The notes under the pieces were generated by a model. It saw only the letters and a program-made list of their open reading frames with translations, was not told the DNA's origin and searched no databases. A DNA stretch of 64,000 nucleotides from Bradyrhizobium sp. AZCC 1719 (GTDB taxonomy: Bacteria; Pseudomonadota; Alphaproteobacteria; Rhizobiales; Xanthobacteraceae): assembly GCF_036924525.1 (NCBI RefSeq), contig NZ_JAZHRU010000001.1, positions 434,001 to 498,000 on the forward strand, written 5' to 3'. Shown in pieces: positions 1 to 9,770 of the stretch. A program made the translations under genes and the position numbers. Every line of letters starts with the position of its first letter. Positions within the stretch are counted from its first letter, which is position 1.

Positions 1-701
1 TTGCCGCCCTTGGTGAGGCGGAAAATCTTCGGCAGCGGCCAGGCCGGCTTGTAGGTCTCGAGCCGCTCCACCGCGCGCGGTGAGAGGATCAGCATGCCGT
101 GCGCGGCCTCGCCGCCCAGCGCCTTCTGCCAGGAGAACGTCACTACATCGAGTTTTGCGAAATCGAGTGCTTGCGCAAACGCAGCCGACGTCGCGTCGCA
201 AATCGTGAGGCCTTGGCGGTCCGCGCTGATCCAGTCGGCGTTCGGCACGCGCACGCCTGACGTCGTGCCGTTCCAGGTGAAGACGATGTCGGAAGCCTGA
301 TCGACCTTACTCAAATCGGGAAGATCGCCATAGCCGGCGTGCAGCTTGGTGACGTCCTTGAGCTTCAATTCCTTGACGATGTCGCTGACCCAGCCCTCGC
401 CGAAGGATTCCCAGGCGATCGTGGTGACGGGGCGCGCACCGAGCAGCGACCACAACGCCATTTCGACCGCGCCGGTATCGGACGCCGGCACGATGCCGAT
501 CTTGTAGTCGGCCGGCACTTCCAGCACTTCGCGCGTCAATTCGATCGCGAGCTTGAGCCGCGCTTTACCGATCTTCGCGCGGTGCGAGCGGCCGAGGGCT
601 GCGTCCTTGAGATTTTGGGGATTCCAGCCGGGGCGCTTGGCACAGGGGCCGGAGGAAAAATGCGGCACGTTCGGCCGCGAAGCGGGCTTCGCTACGGTCA
701 T
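1..701 (-). CDS. serC: Phosphoserine aminotransferase, C-terminus cut by window edge
   Basis: This is a PLP enzyme of the phosphorylated serine pathway that converts 3-phosphohydroxypyruvate to phosphoserine in the cytoplasm. About 233 residues are visible, starting [20 protein letters not shown]. The opening, the GRSHR segment near residue 38, and the [13 protein letters not shown] stretch with the probable PLP lysine match the Methanosarcina/rhizobial SerC type, usually about 390 residues. The rest lies before base 1. The start ATG at 701 is the first Met before the conserved region. The partner serA is normally nearby but is not in the window. The family call is firm. Confidence 0.92.
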   Translation of the reverse strand, partial: MTVAKPASRPNVPHFSSGPCAKRPGWNPQNLKDAALGRSHRAKIGKARLKLAIELTREVLEVPADYKIGIVPASDTGAVEMALWSLLGARPVTTIAWESFGEGWVSDIVKELKLKDVTKLHAGYGDLPDLSKVDQASDIVFTWNGTTSGVRVPNADWISADRQGLTICDATSAAFAQALDFAKLDVVTFSWQKALGGEAAHGMLILSPRAVERLETYKPAWPLPKIFRLTKGG

Positions 702-780
702 GATCTATCCTTCCAGATAGTAAGCCTCCCGTTGGGGGGAGGTGTCCCGCCGCGGTCATTAGGGGAATCGGGCCCGATCG

Positions 781-975
781 TCAAGAAGCTTCGGGTGCTT
801 CACGCTCGATTGATGGCTGTTCGTCCTCTGAAGACTGCGGCCCTTGCTGCAGAAGTTCGGCTGCATCGGTGACCAGCTTGGCGGCCTCCCGCCGGCTCGA
901 TACCTTCAAAATACTGGTCTCCCCGGCCTGCACGACATATTCGCTTCCGATCCGGACAATCGAATATTTCTTCAT
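781..975 (-). CDS. Small conserved hypothetical protein (64 aa)
   Basis: This is a short cytoplasmic protein beginning MKKYSIVRIGSEYVVQAGE and ending in an acidic Ser/Glu/Pro-rich tail. The ATG at 975 is preceded by a GGGGA-like ribosome site. A longer reading from 1020 would add 15 residues with no better signal. Residues 1-30 look like a small beta-rich fold that reads as 'expression of a stored value, Ile/Val-rich'. No domain is recognised and no function is assigned. It lies just upstream of serC on the same strand, with a GC hairpin in the gap. Confidence 0.6.
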   Translation of the reverse strand: MKKYSIVRIGSEYVVQAGETSILKVSSRREAAKLVTDAAELLQQGPQSSEDEQPSIEREAPEAS

Positions 976-1151
976 TGGAAATCCCCAAAGCCGCCCAAGC
1001 CCCATGGGAGACGCCGGCATAGCGGAGACGCTCCTGTCCGTAAAATCACGGACGCACGCGTAGTTTATCGCTTGTTAACTGGATCGAACACCGACAACTA
1101 CCTCAGGCATTGGTCGCAAATGCGCTTCAACCGCAGGCGAAGTCAGAGAAG

Positions 1152-1622
1152 TCAGAATCGCAACGTCATGCCGACATGGCTGCGCGCAAAACCCAAGCGC
1201 TCGTAAAACCGCTGCGCATCGACGCGGGTGTGATGCGTCAGCAATTCGACCAGTTTGCATTCCCTCGCGCGCGCTTCCACAACCGCCCACTGCACCATCT
1301 GCTCGCCGATGCCGCGGCTGCGGCAGTGGCTGGCGACGCGGACATCCTCGATCAGGCCGCGCGAAGCGCCCTGCGAGCTCAGCCCCGGCAGAATGCATAG
1401 CTGCAGGCAACCGACCACAGCGGCCTCGCCGTCCTCGGCGACGACGAGAAAGATGTTCGGATCGTGCTGCAGCCGTTCAAAGGCCGTGAAATAGGATTGG
1501 GGCAGTGGATCTTCGATCCGCTCGCGCGCGCCGCCGAGCGGATCGTCCGCCAGCATGGCGATGATGGCGCCGACGTCCTCGCGGCGCGCGGGGCGGATAG
1601 TGATCCTCGCAATCTCAGCCAT
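1152..1622 (-). CDS. GNAT-family N-acetyltransferase
   Basis: This 156-residue acyl-CoA-dependent acetyltransferase covers the whole GNAT fold. The acetyl-CoA pyrophosphate loop is visible as RSRGIG at residues 101-106, inside the 'EDVRVASHCRSRGIG' motif. The C-terminal 'RFYERLGF' helix is typical of the family. The substrate cannot be read from the sequence. It lies 17 bases after a same-strand GST gene and may be cotranscribed with it. Confidence 0.88.
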   Translation of the reverse strand: MAEIARITIRPARREDVGAIIAMLADDPLGGARERIEDPLPQSYFTAFERLQHDPNIFLVVAEDGEAAVVGCLQLCILPGLSSQGASRGLIEDVRVASHCRSRGIGEQMVQWAVVEARARECKLVELLTHHTRVDAQRFYERLGFARSHVGMTLRF

Positions 1623-1639
1623 GATGCATTCCGGTGAAG

Positions 1640-2230
1640 TCAGCGCGCCGGCGCAAGGGCGAGAAATTTCTCGGTCTCGCCGATCCAGCGGCGCACCGCG
1701 GCGTAGCCGTCGAGATGGAAGCCGCCTTCGTGCGCCACGCGGGTATAGGCCAATAGCGATATGTCGGCGAGCGTGACGGCGTCGCCGACCAGGAACGGCG
1801 TCAGCGCAAGCTGATGCTCCATCCGCGCCAGCGCCGCATAGCCGCGCTTGACCTTTTCAGGGTCGAGATCGGAGGCCGGCTTCTTCAGGTAGAACATCTG
1901 GAAGCGGCAGACGGCGATGTAGGGCTCGTGGCTGTATTGTTCCCAGAACAGCCACTCGTCCATCTTCGCTTCCGCGAACGCAGCTTGCGGAATGAGACGA
2001 GAACCGCGGGCGAGATAGCGGATGATGGCGTTGGATTGCGCCAGCGCGCGGCCGTCGTCGAGTTCGATCGTCGGCACCTGGCCGGCGCCGTTGAGCTTGA
2101 GGAAGTCCGCGGTCCGCGTCTCGCCCTTGAGCGTATCGACCGCTATCCAGGTGTAGGGCAGCGCGAGAAGATCGCACACCCACTTCACCTTCAGGCAGTT
2201 GCCGGAATTGGTATCGCCGTAGACCTTCAT
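1640..2230 (-). CDS. Glutathione S-transferase family protein
   Basis: This 196-residue GST begins MKVYGDTNSGNCLKVKWVCD. The N-terminal thioredoxin-like domain has the 'QVPTIELDDGRALAQSNAIIRYLA' glutathione-binding segment, with cis-Pro and Glu/Ser contacts. The C-terminal all-helical domain has the usual 'LADISLLAYT' motif. The start at 2230 has a GAGGGCGGC ribosome site; the in-frame start at 2281 would add a non-conserved tail. The substrate is unknown. It is one of four GSTs in the window, all from different subgroups. Confidence 0.88.
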   Translation of the reverse strand: MKVYGDTNSGNCLKVKWVCDLLALPYTWIAVDTLKGETRTADFLKLNGAGQVPTIELDDGRALAQSNAIIRYLARGSRLIPQAAFAEAKMDEWLFWEQYSHEPYIAVCRFQMFYLKKPASDLDPEKVKRGYAALARMEHQLALTPFLVGDAVTLADISLLAYTRVAHEGGFHLDGYAAVRRWIGETEKFLALAPAR

Positions 2231-2311
2231 GCGCCGCCCTCGTTGGGGCGGCAGTGCAACAGGCGGCAGCAATTCTGTCAACGGTGCCGGACCGGCGCCG
2301 CCGTGACGGGA

Positions 2312-3133
2312 TCAGAATTTGTAGCCGAGGCCGGCGCGGACCGTGTTGATGCTGGTGTCAATCGAAGAGGCAAAGCGCACGTATTCCCATTCCGCGCGCA
2401 GGAACAGGCCCGATATCAGCATCACTTCGGTGCCGATGCCGAACGAGTAGCCGTAGATCAAGTGGCTATACTGGCCGTCGGTAGCGCTGACATCGAACGG
2501 TACGTTCTGGAATCCCGGCGCGGCGGCCGGATTGACCTGATTTCCGAAAACACGGGCGGTACGAATGATATCGGCCTGCCCCAGCGCGATGCCGGCAAAC
2601 ATATAAGGCAGGAACGAACCATACGCGTAAGCGCCGCGGACGCGAAGCGTTCCCATGTCGGAAATATTCATCCGCGCAGTCCCTTCATAGGTGGCGCCAA
2701 CCGTATATCCGGAAGGAAGCGTGAAGAACCGCGACATGCTGCCGGTCTGCGAGCCGCCGAACTTGCCGTGCGTGTAATTCAGTTCAACGCCTACGACGAC
2801 GTCGGTCCACTGGAAGTTGTAGCCGACGAATCCGCCGAACCCCTCTCCGTGGGCCGAAACTTTTCCCATGATCGGCCACTCCGATATTCGCTGGACGTTC
2901 TCCATCTCCGTGCCGTCCAAGAGGCGCGCCGCGATGGTCCTCGTTGAATTCGCAAAATTCATGTTGGAAGTGCCATAGGCGGCATGTCCACCGATGTAGC
3001 CGCCTTGCCAATTCACCGTGCTGCTAGGCCCCTCGATGAAACTGCCGCGTAGGGACGGAAAGTCCGGCATATCGGCCGCCCGCGCACCGCTTACTGCTCC
3101 ACACATTGCCGCCACCAGCAAAAAACGACGCAT
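2312..3133 (-). CDS. Outer-membrane beta-barrel protein
   Basis: This 273-residue protein has a clear signal peptide (MRRFLLVAAMCGAVSGARA, cut before ADMPDFPS). Alternating aromatic and glycine-rich strands follow ('GGYIGGHAAYGTSN', 'FGGFVGYNFQWTDVVVGVELNYTHG'), and it ends in Phe (VRAGLGYKF), as expected for BAM-inserted barrels. It resembles the Omp25/Omp31-like eight-strand family. The ATG at 3133 directly precedes the signal peptide; an upstream in-frame start would spoil it. A second barrel gene lies upstream on the same strand, separated by a terminator. Confidence 0.82.
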   Translation of the reverse strand: MRRFLLVAAMCGAVSGARAADMPDFPSLRGSFIEGPSSTVNWQGGYIGGHAAYGTSNMNFANSTRTIAARLLDGTEMENVQRISEWPIMGKVSAHGEGFGGFVGYNFQWTDVVVGVELNYTHGKFGGSQTGSMSRFFTLPSGYTVGATYEGTARMNISDMGTLRVRGAYAYGSFLPYMFAGIALGQADIIRTARVFGNQVNPAAAPGFQNVPFDVSATDGQYSHLIYGYSFGIGTEVMLISGLFLRAEWEYVRFASSIDTSINTVRAGLGYKF

Positions 3134-3288
3134 CGCAACGCTCCATCGGAAAACTCTGAACTTGGCGCTGATCATCGCCTGTTAACCTTAACCAATGGTT
3201 GTTGCGCCTTCCGATTGGCGCAATCTTGCCGAAAAGCAGGCAAACATTTTTCGCAGTTGCAGCTCTGCATCGCGATCCGTCAAAAGCA

Positions 3289-3319
3289 AAACGGCGCGGG
3301 AAGAGCTCCCGCGCCGTTT
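3289..3319 (-). terminator. Intrinsic terminator after the 3347-4177 barrel gene
   Basis: An 11-bp perfect stem (AACGGCGCGGG / CCCGCGCCGTT) around a 7-base loop is followed on the minus strand by TTTTGCTTTT. It sits about 28 bases past the stop of the minus-strand gene. Confidence 0.8.
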
Positions 3320-3346
3320 GCAAATGTTAACGAACGAAGGTCGCGA

Positions 3347-4177
3347 TTAACCTTTGCGGATCAGCGGCGGCGGCGCGTAGACCTCCGGGCTGGTGAGATC
3401 CCAGCGCACGCCGAGCTTCACGTCATGCGAGGTGATGTCCTTGATCTTGATCGACGATGCACCTGAGATGCTGTTGTCGAACGCACGGTAGTTGCCGGGG
3501 GCTGCATCGCCGAGATTCATGTAGCTGTAGGCGAGTTCGACGGTAAACGCTGGACTGACCTTATAGGCAAGACCGGCATGGGCCGCCCAGGCCAAATTCC
3601 ACTTCCCATTGTCGGCGAAGTAAGTAACGCTGTTGGACAGGACGCCTGCGGTGTAGCGAACGCCGTCGTCGCGGAAGCCGCTGAGCTTGTTGTACGACCC
3701 ACCGACACCGGCGCCGATGAATGGCGTGATGCACCACCAGGTTCCGAGGTCGACATAGGCATTCGCCATGACAACCCACTCGGATTTGCTGCCGGTGTAG
3801 TTGTTGACTCCGATGTCGTCGGGCCCAAGGACGACTGTGTCCGAGCCGTGGAGGTTGGCGCGACCGCGGTACTGGCCGATCACGTCCGCACGGAACCAGT
3901 TGTTGAAGCGATAGCCGACACCGAGGTCGAACAGCATCGAGCTGTCGAAGCCGAGACCCACGGTCGTCGTTGGGAAGGTCTGCGCAGTCAAGCTGTCGAT
4001 TCTCTTCGCGCTCTGATTGGTCATGCCGATATCGCCGCGCAGATACCAGCCGCCGAAATCCTCGACCACCGGGGCCGGAGCATAAGGAGGCGGCGCAATC
4101 GCCATGTCGGCGGCAAACGCCGCCTGGGACAATAAAGTGGCCGCACCGGCGGCAATGAAAGACTTAACGCTACGCAT
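3347..4177 (-). CDS. Outer-membrane protein of the Omp25/RopB type
   Basis: This 276-residue protein has a signal peptide ending AAFA at about residue 22. A Pro-rich spacer (APPPYAPAPVV) follows, then the family hallmark 'FGGWYLRGDIGM'. The body consists of amphipathic strands ('WFRADVIGQYRGRANL', 'WCITPFIGAGVGGSYN'). The C-terminus ends ..PPPLIRKG rather than in Phe, a variation seen in some rhizobial members. It is likely a structural porin-like surface protein. An intrinsic terminator follows, so it probably forms its own transcript. Confidence 0.85.
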   Translation of the reverse strand: MRSVKSFIAAGAATLLSQAAFAADMAIAPPPYAPAPVVEDFGGWYLRGDIGMTNQSAKRIDSLTAQTFPTTTVGLGFDSSMLFDLGVGYRFNNWFRADVIGQYRGRANLHGSDTVVLGPDDIGVNNYTGSKSEWVVMANAYVDLGTWWCITPFIGAGVGGSYNKLSGFRDDGVRYTAGVLSNSVTYFADNGKWNLAWAAHAGLAYKVSPAFTVELAYSYMNLGDAAPGNYRAFDNSISGASSIKIKDITSHDVKLGVRWDLTSPEVYAPPPLIRKG

Positions 4178-4463
4178 GGGCTCGTCCTTTTGTCCGGTGA
4201 GGCTGACTGCAAAGGGGCCTCACTTCAAAAACTCACGGACGGACGATGGCATTAAATGCTTAAGCGGCGCTTAACCCTAATTTTTAAGGTTGACAATCTC
4301 TGACTTTCTTCGCGGCGATGTTTGCGACGCGAGTTTCGATGCATTTGCAACACGACAAGCGACAGCGTCATACATCCTAACGATGTATTGAGAATCGGCG
4401 TGTTGCCGCGCCGTTAAGACTTTGTTGATGCGGCGAGCTACGCCCTCGCCTCGCGATAATTCG

Positions 4464-5723
4464 TCAGCGCGCGTGCTGCGGCATCTTCGGCAGGAACACC
4501 GCGAGCAGACCGAGCGCCGGCAGGAATGCGCAGAGGTGATAGACGAAGGCGATGCCTGTGTGATCGGCAAGCTTGCCGAGCACCGCCGCGCCCAGTCCAC
4601 CGATGCCGAAGGCGACGCCGAAGAACACGCCGGAGATCATCCCGAAGCGATGCGGCATCAGCTCCTGCGCGAACACGATGATCGACGACGTCGCCGATGA
4701 GATAATCAGGCCGATCAACACCGTCAGCACCGCGCTGCCGACGAGGCCGGCATAGGGCAGCGCCAGCGTGAACGGCAGCGCGCCGAGGATCGAGAACCAG
4801 ATGACGTATTTGCGCCCGAAGCGATCGCCGAGCGGCCCGCCGAAAAATGCGCCCACCGCATTGGCGGCAAGAAACAGGAAGAGATAGAGCTGGGCTGCCT
4901 GCGTCGATACCTGAAACTTTTCGATCAGATAGAAGATGTAGTAGCTCGACAGGCTCGATACGTAGAGCTGCTTCGAAAACAACAGCGCAACCAGCACCGC
5001 GAGCGCGATTCTGACGCGCCGGGAATCCGGCAAGTCCGGATGACGTTCCACCACAGCCGATTTCTTCGTCGTGATCTGCGGCTTGTACCAAACGCCGATC
5101 CGCCACAGGATCACGATCGCCAGAAACGCGATCGACGAGAACCAGGCGATCGAGGGCTGGCCGAACGGTACCACGATCAGCGCGGCCAGCACCGGTCCCA
5201 TCGACGTGCCGAAACTGCCGCCGAGCTGAAACACCGATTGCGCGAAGCCGTAGCGCCCGCCGGAAGCCAGGCGCGCGATCCGCGCCGACTCCGGATGAAA
5301 CACCGCCGAGCCAAGCCCGACCAGCGCTGCCGCGATCAGGATGATCGGATAAAGATGCGCGACGCTGAGCAGCAGCAAGCCGAAAAACGTAAAGCCCATG
5401 CCGATCGCGAGCGAGAACGGCTGCGCCTTCTTGTCGGTGAAGTGCCCGACGACGGGCTGCAGCAGCGACGCGGTGAACTGGAACGCCAGCGTGATCATGC
5501 CGATCTGCGCATAGTCGAGCGCGTAGGCGTCCTTCAAGATCGGATAGACCGAGGCGATCAACGACTGCATGGTGTCGTTGAGGAAATGCGAGAAGCTGAT
5601 GCCGGCGAGCACAATGTAAGCCGGCCCTGCCACGGCCGCTTTCGCAGCGAGCCCCGGCGCCGCGTCCGACACGACCACCGGCGCGGTCGCGGTTTCCTCC
5701 GTTACGATGACGGGCTTGTTCAA
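4464..5723 (-). CDS. MFS exporter of the fosmidomycin-resistance (Fsr) type
   Basis: This is an inner-membrane exporter with 12 predicted membrane spans. 'SHFLNDTMQSLIASVYPILKDAY' near the N-terminus, the 'GHFTDKKAQPFSL' loop 2-3 motif and 'FHPESARIARLASGGRYGFAQS' are characteristic of the Fsr subfamily. Its role is probably drug or metabolite efflux. I prefer the TTG at 5723, which has GGGAA 8 bases upstream; another TTG at 5756 is in frame. It is followed by an extremely GC-rich stretch and is not obviously coupled to its neighbours. Confidence 0.85.
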   Translation of the reverse strand: MNKPVIVTEETATAPVVVSDAAPGLAAKAAVAGPAYIVLAGISFSHFLNDTMQSLIASVYPILKDAYALDYAQIGMITLAFQFTASLLQPVVGHFTDKKAQPFSLAIGMGFTFFGLLLLSVAHLYPIILIAAALVGLGSAVFHPESARIARLASGGRYGFAQSVFQLGGSFGTSMGPVLAALIVVPFGQPSIAWFSSIAFLAIVILWRIGVWYKPQITTKKSAVVERHPDLPDSRRVRIALAVLVALLFSKQLYVSSLSSYYIFYLIEKFQVSTQAAQLYLFLFLAANAVGAFFGGPLGDRFGRKYVIWFSILGALPFTLALPYAGLVGSAVLTVLIGLIISSATSSIIVFAQELMPHRFGMISGVFFGVAFGIGGLGAAVLGKLADHTGIAFVYHLCAFLPALGLLAVFLPKMPQHAR

Positions 5724-5868
5724 CGGCGCATTCCCGAAATGGATTCGTGGACGCAATGCCGCCTTTTACGCCGCACGCCCGGTTGCGACCAGCAGCAATA
5801 GCCGATAGCTGCGATGCGCTCCTGCGCACCGCCGATCAGCAATCGCGCGTCCTCTGGATAAAGCGTGC

Positions 5869-7215
5869 TTATGCCGCCGCGGCGTGGCCGAGCGCGTTGA
5901 CGATCTGGTCGACGACTTCCTCGACCAGGAGGCGGTCGTCGCCCTCGCCCATCACGCGGATCACAGGCTCGGTGCCGGACGAACGGACCAGCAGCCGGCC
6001 GTGGCCGTTGAGGCGATTCTCGCCGTCCAAGATCGCCGATTTCACCTCGGCGTGGTCAAGCGGCTTGCCGGAGCGATAGCGCACGTTCTTCAAGATCTGC
6101 GGCAGCGGGTCGAAGCGATGGCAGACCTCCGACACCGGGCGGCGAAGCTTTTGAACCACGGCCAGCACCTGCAGCGCGGCGACGAATCCGTCGCCGGTCG
6201 TGGCGTAGTCGGAGAGAATGATATGACCTGAGGGTTCGCCGCCGAGATTGTAGCCCTGCGCGAGCATCTGCTCGAGCACGTAGCGGTCGCCGACCGGGGT
6301 ACGCACCATGCCGAGCCCCTGCCCTTCAAGGAAGCGCTCGAGGCCGAGGTTGGACATTACGGTGGTGACGATGCCGGGCTTGGCGAGCCGGCCCTCTTCA
6401 TTCCAGCTCTGCGCGATCACCGCGAGCAACTGGTCGCCGTCGACGACGTGGCCGCGCTCGTCGACCAGGATGACGCGATCGGCGTCGCCGTCGAGCGCAA
6501 TGCCGATATCGGCGCGCATCTCGCGCACCTTCTTGGCAAGCGCCTCCGGTGAGGTCGAGCCGCATTCCTTGTTGATGTTGAAACCGTCAGGCTCGACGCC
6601 GATCGCGATGACGTCTGCGCCCAATTCCCACAGCGCTTCCGGCACCACCTTGTAGGCCGCGCCGTGCGCGCAATCGATCACGACGCGCAGGCCGTCGAGC
6701 GAGAGCTCGCGCGGCAACGTGCGCTTGGCGAATTCGATATAGCGGTCGTGGACGCCGTCGATGCGGCGGGCGCGCCCGAGGCTGGCACTCTGCGCCAAGC
6801 GACGGTCGATCGGCTCGTCGAGCAGTTGCTCGATCTGCTTCTCGACATCGTCGGACAGTTTGAAGCCCTGCGGACCGAACAGCTTGATGCCGTTGTCCTC
6901 GAACAGATTGTGCGACGCTGAAATCATCACGCCGAGATCGGCGCGCATCGACTTGGTCAGCATCGCGACCGCCGGCGTCGGCATCGGGCCGAGCAGCAGC
7001 ACGTCCATGCCGACCGAGGTAAATCCGGCCACCATGGCGTATTCGATCATGTAGCCGGAGAGACGCGTATCCTTGCCGATGACGACGCGGTGGCGGTGAT
7101 CGCCACGCTGAAACACCAGACCGGCCGCCTGCCCCACCTTGAGCGCGAGCTCCGGCGTGATCAGACCATTGGCGCGGCCCCGAATTCCGTCGGTACCGAA
7201 ATATTTGCGGCTCAT
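5869..7215 (-). CDS. glmM: Phosphoglucosamine mutase
   Basis: This 448-residue cytoplasmic enzyme interconverts glucosamine-6-phosphate and glucosamine-1-phosphate for UDP-GlcNAc, hence peptidoglycan and LPS. Seen in order are the N-terminal '[11 protein letters not shown]', the phosphoserine loop 'GVMISASHN', the metal loop 'DGDADR', the substrate loop 'GGEPSGHII' and the phosphate-binding '[12 protein letters not shown]'. The length is normal. The ATG at 7215 has a GGGGG-type ribosome site; a start five codons earlier is less likely. All key residues are present. Confidence 0.97.
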   Translation of the reverse strand: MSRKYFGTDGIRGRANGLITPELALKVGQAAGLVFQRGDHRHRVVIGKDTRLSGYMIEYAMVAGFTSVGMDVLLLGPMPTPAVAMLTKSMRADLGVMISASHNLFEDNGIKLFGPQGFKLSDDVEKQIEQLLDEPIDRRLAQSASLGRARRIDGVHDRYIEFAKRTLPRELSLDGLRVVIDCAHGAAYKVVPEALWELGADVIAIGVEPDGFNINKECGSTSPEALAKKVREMRADIGIALDGDADRVILVDERGHVVDGDQLLAVIAQSWNEEGRLAKPGIVTTVMSNLGLERFLEGQGLGMVRTPVGDRYVLEQMLAQGYNLGGEPSGHIILSDYATTGDGFVAALQVLAVVQKLRRPVSEVCHRFDPLPQILKNVRYRSGKPLDHAEVKSAILDGENRLNGHGRLLVRSSGTEPVIRVMGEGDDRLLVEEVVDQIVNALGHAAAA

Positions 7216-7422
7216 GTGACCCCCAGCCATTCCAGGTCTTCAGGCCATCACGGCCACGAATCCCGAACGCCTCCATCGTAGCGTGCTGGGGGTTATAATC
7301 CTTCGCCCGCTAAAATGGCTTCAAAAAATATGATGAATCATTACGGCCATTGGCGGCCAAAAGGCAATATAACTATTTGTTATGTCTGGATATTCACGCC
7401 AAGCAGCCATCGGCCTGCCGGC

Positions 7423-7686
<264 letters not shown>

Positions 7687-7707
7687 TCAAGAAGGGCCGG
7701 GACGTCC

Positions 7708-8844
7708 ATGAAGCACATCACCTGCATTGAGGATCTGCGCCAGTTGCACAAGCGCAGGGTTCCCAAGGCGTTTTTCGACTACGCCGACCGTGGCTCCTAC
7801 ACCGAGGACACGCTGCGGGCCAATTCCGAGGATCTGCGGCAGATCAAGTTCCGCCAGCGCATTCTGGTCGACGTCTCCAAGCGCGATCTCTCCACGACGA
7901 TCCTCGGCGAGCCCGCCGCGATGCCCTTGATTCTCGCCCCGGTCGGCCTGCTCGGCATGCAGCATGGCGACGGCGAGATCCATGCCTGCCGCGCCGCGCA
8001 GGCCGCCGGCATTCCCTTCACCCAAAGCACGATGTCGATCTGCTCGATCGAGGATATCGCAGCCAGCGTCGACAAGCCGTTCTGGTTCCAGCTCTACGTG
8101 ATGAAGGACCGCGGCTTCATCAAATCGCTGATCGAGCGCGCGATCGCGGCGAAATGCTCGGCGCTGGTGCTGACCGTCGATTTGCAGGTGATCGGCCAGC
8201 GCCATCAGGACATCAAGAACGGCATGACGGTGCCGCCGGAATGGTCGCTGTCGAAGCTGATCGATTTTGCGAGCAAGCCTTCATGGGTCGCGGGTGTGCT
8301 GCGCGGCAAGCGCCGTACCTTCGGCAACATCGTCGGCCACGTCAAAGGCACCGAGGATCTCACCAAACTCTCGGAATGGACGGCCTCGCAGTTCGATACC
8401 TCGCTAAGCTGGAAGGACCTCGACTGGATCCGCTCGATCTGGCCGGGCAAGCTGATCCTCAAAGGCATTCTCGACGTCGAGGACGCCGAGGAAGCCGCCA
8501 AGACCGGCGCGCAGGCGATCGTGGTCTCCAACCATGGCGGCCGCCAGCTCGACGGCGCGCCGTCCTCGATCGAGGTGCTGCCCGAAATCGTCGATACCGT
8601 CGGCTCGAAGATGGAGATCATGTTCGACGGCGGCATCCGCTCCGGCCAGGACGTAGTGCGCGCGCTCGCGCTCGGCGCCAAATCCTGCATGATCGGCCGC
8701 GCCTATGCCTATGGCTTAGGGGCTGGCGGCGAAGCCGGCGTCGCCAAGGCGCTCGACATCCTGGCCAAGGAAATGCTCACCACGATGGGGCTGTGCGGCG
8801 TCAATACGATTGCCGAGATCGACGATCGCGTGCTGGCGGTTTAG
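7708..8844 (+). CDS. FMN-dependent alpha-hydroxy-acid oxidase/dehydrogenase (LldD family)
   Basis: This 378-residue TIM-barrel flavoenzyme oxidises an L-2-hydroxyacid such as lactate to the 2-ketoacid. Seen are 'AFFDYADRGSYTE' with the substrate-binding Tyr, 'LAPVGLLGMQHGDGE', 'FQLYVMKDR', and 'IVVSNHGGRQLDGAPSS' with the catalytic His and substrate Arg. The 'MFDGGIRSGQDVVRALALGAKSCMIGRA' phosphate loop is also present. The length is normal for L-lactate dehydrogenase. A palindromic repeat follows immediately. The exact substrate (lactate, glycolate or mandelate) cannot be read. Confidence 0.9.
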   Translation: MKHITCIEDLRQLHKRRVPKAFFDYADRGSYTEDTLRANSEDLRQIKFRQRILVDVSKRDLSTTILGEPAAMPLILAPVGLLGMQHGDGEIHACRAAQAAGIPFTQSTMSICSIEDIAASVDKPFWFQLYVMKDRGFIKSLIERAIAAKCSALVLTVDLQVIGQRHQDIKNGMTVPPEWSLSKLIDFASKPSWVAGVLRGKRRTFGNIVGHVKGTEDLTKLSEWTASQFDTSLSWKDLDWIRSIWPGKLILKGILDVEDAEEAAKTGAQAIVVSNHGGRQLDGAPSSIEVLPEIVDTVGSKMEIMFDGGIRSGQDVVRALALGAKSCMIGRAYAYGLGAGGEAGVAKALDILAKEMLTTMGLCGVNTIAEIDDRVLAV

Positions 8845-8855
8845 AGAGAGCTCTT

Positions 8856-8997
8856 TCTTCCCTTCTCCCCTTGTGGGAGAAGGTGGCGCGCAGCGCCGGA
8901 TGAGGGGTCTGTCTCCGCGGAGAGAACCCCTCACCCGTCTCAATCGCGCTTGCCGCGCGATTGATCCACCCTCTCCCACAAGGGGAGAGGGTAAGAG
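8856..8997. repeat. Palindromic interspersed repeat of the rhizobial RPE type
   Basis: The two ends are inverted copies: CTTCTCCCCTTGTGGGAGAA at the left and the complementary TCTCCCACAAGGGGAGAGGG at the right. Internal mirror pieces include GGATGAGGGGT and ACCCCTCACCC. The arms could fold into a long hairpin between the oxidase stop and the next convergent gene. A fragment with the same character is visible near 40643-40690. Confidence 0.8.
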
Positions 8998-9017
8998 GCG
9001 ACGCCGCCAGAACTAAC

Positions 9018-9644
9018 TCACATCGGTGGCGTGATGCCGTCGCGGCCGACATTGACGCGGTTGGCTTCCAACATGCCGTCGTCCTTCTTCACCGCGCCGA
9101 AGATGATGATCTTCGCGCCCGGCTTCAGTTCGGACTTGTCGCCGGCGACGAAGGTGACAACAGGCGTATCCGGCGGCACCACGACTTTCTTTTCGCCGTC
9201 CTTGTATTTGACCAAAATATTCTGCCCGTCGGTGCCCTTCACCGTCTGGGCGACGGTGGCGTTGGTCATGGTCGAGTTCGGGCGCTGATCCCACGGCCGA
9301 AAACCTTCGGCCGCACCGCGCTGGTTCTCCGGGAAGATATGCACCGCGACCGCCTTCTGGGTGCCGTCCGGCTCCGGCATGCCGGTGACGCCGATGTAGG
9401 AGCCTTCCTTGATCTCGGACAGCGCGGTCTTCGCCACGCCGAACACGGCGACATTGTCGGTGAGACGGACCTTCATGTCGGCGCCCTCGCGCGACTTGAT
9501 CGACAGCATGGACCCGTCGACGGCCTCAATGGTGCCGCGAATGCGCACCGTCGGCGACTGCTGTGCCCAGACCACCGATCCGAGCAGGATGACGCAGATC
9601 AGCGAGGCCGCGAGCACGCGCGGCCATGAAGAACATTTCGGCAT
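9018..9644 (-). CDS. Secreted DUF5666-like protein
   Basis: This 208-residue protein has a signal peptide (LAASLICVILLGSVVWAQQ). A small OB-like beta segment follows, 'IRGTIEAVDGSMLSIKSREGADMKVRL', then a mixed region and a second similar beta segment 'VKGTDGQNILVKYKDGEKKVVVPPDTPVV'. The ATG at 9644 has a GGAGGA site. It is probably periplasmic. Similar proteins are sometimes named metal-transport permeases, but there is only one hydrophobic segment here, the signal peptide, so that name does not fit. Confidence 0.65.
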   Translation of the reverse strand: MPKCSSWPRVLAASLICVILLGSVVWAQQSPTVRIRGTIEAVDGSMLSIKSREGADMKVRLTDNVAVFGVAKTALSEIKEGSYIGVTGMPEPDGTQKAVAVHIFPENQRGAAEGFRPWDQRPNSTMTNATVAQTVKGTDGQNILVKYKDGEKKVVVPPDTPVVTFVAGDKSELKPGAKIIIFGAVKKDDGMLEANRVNVGRDGITPPM

Positions 9645-9770
9645 GGTAGTCCTCCCAAAGTTGGATCGGCGCCCAATCCAACGCCAACACCGGGAGGAAA
9701 GGCCTATTCCACGGCTGGCGCCCCGCCTACCGATCATCAAGGCGTGATCGGGTTCAGGCGCGCCGGCCGA

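Noticed and set aside
4438..5829. 463-residue minus-strand ORF
   Set aside because: It is an alternate frame of the MFS exporter; the 4464-5723 frame carries the membrane spans and family motifs.
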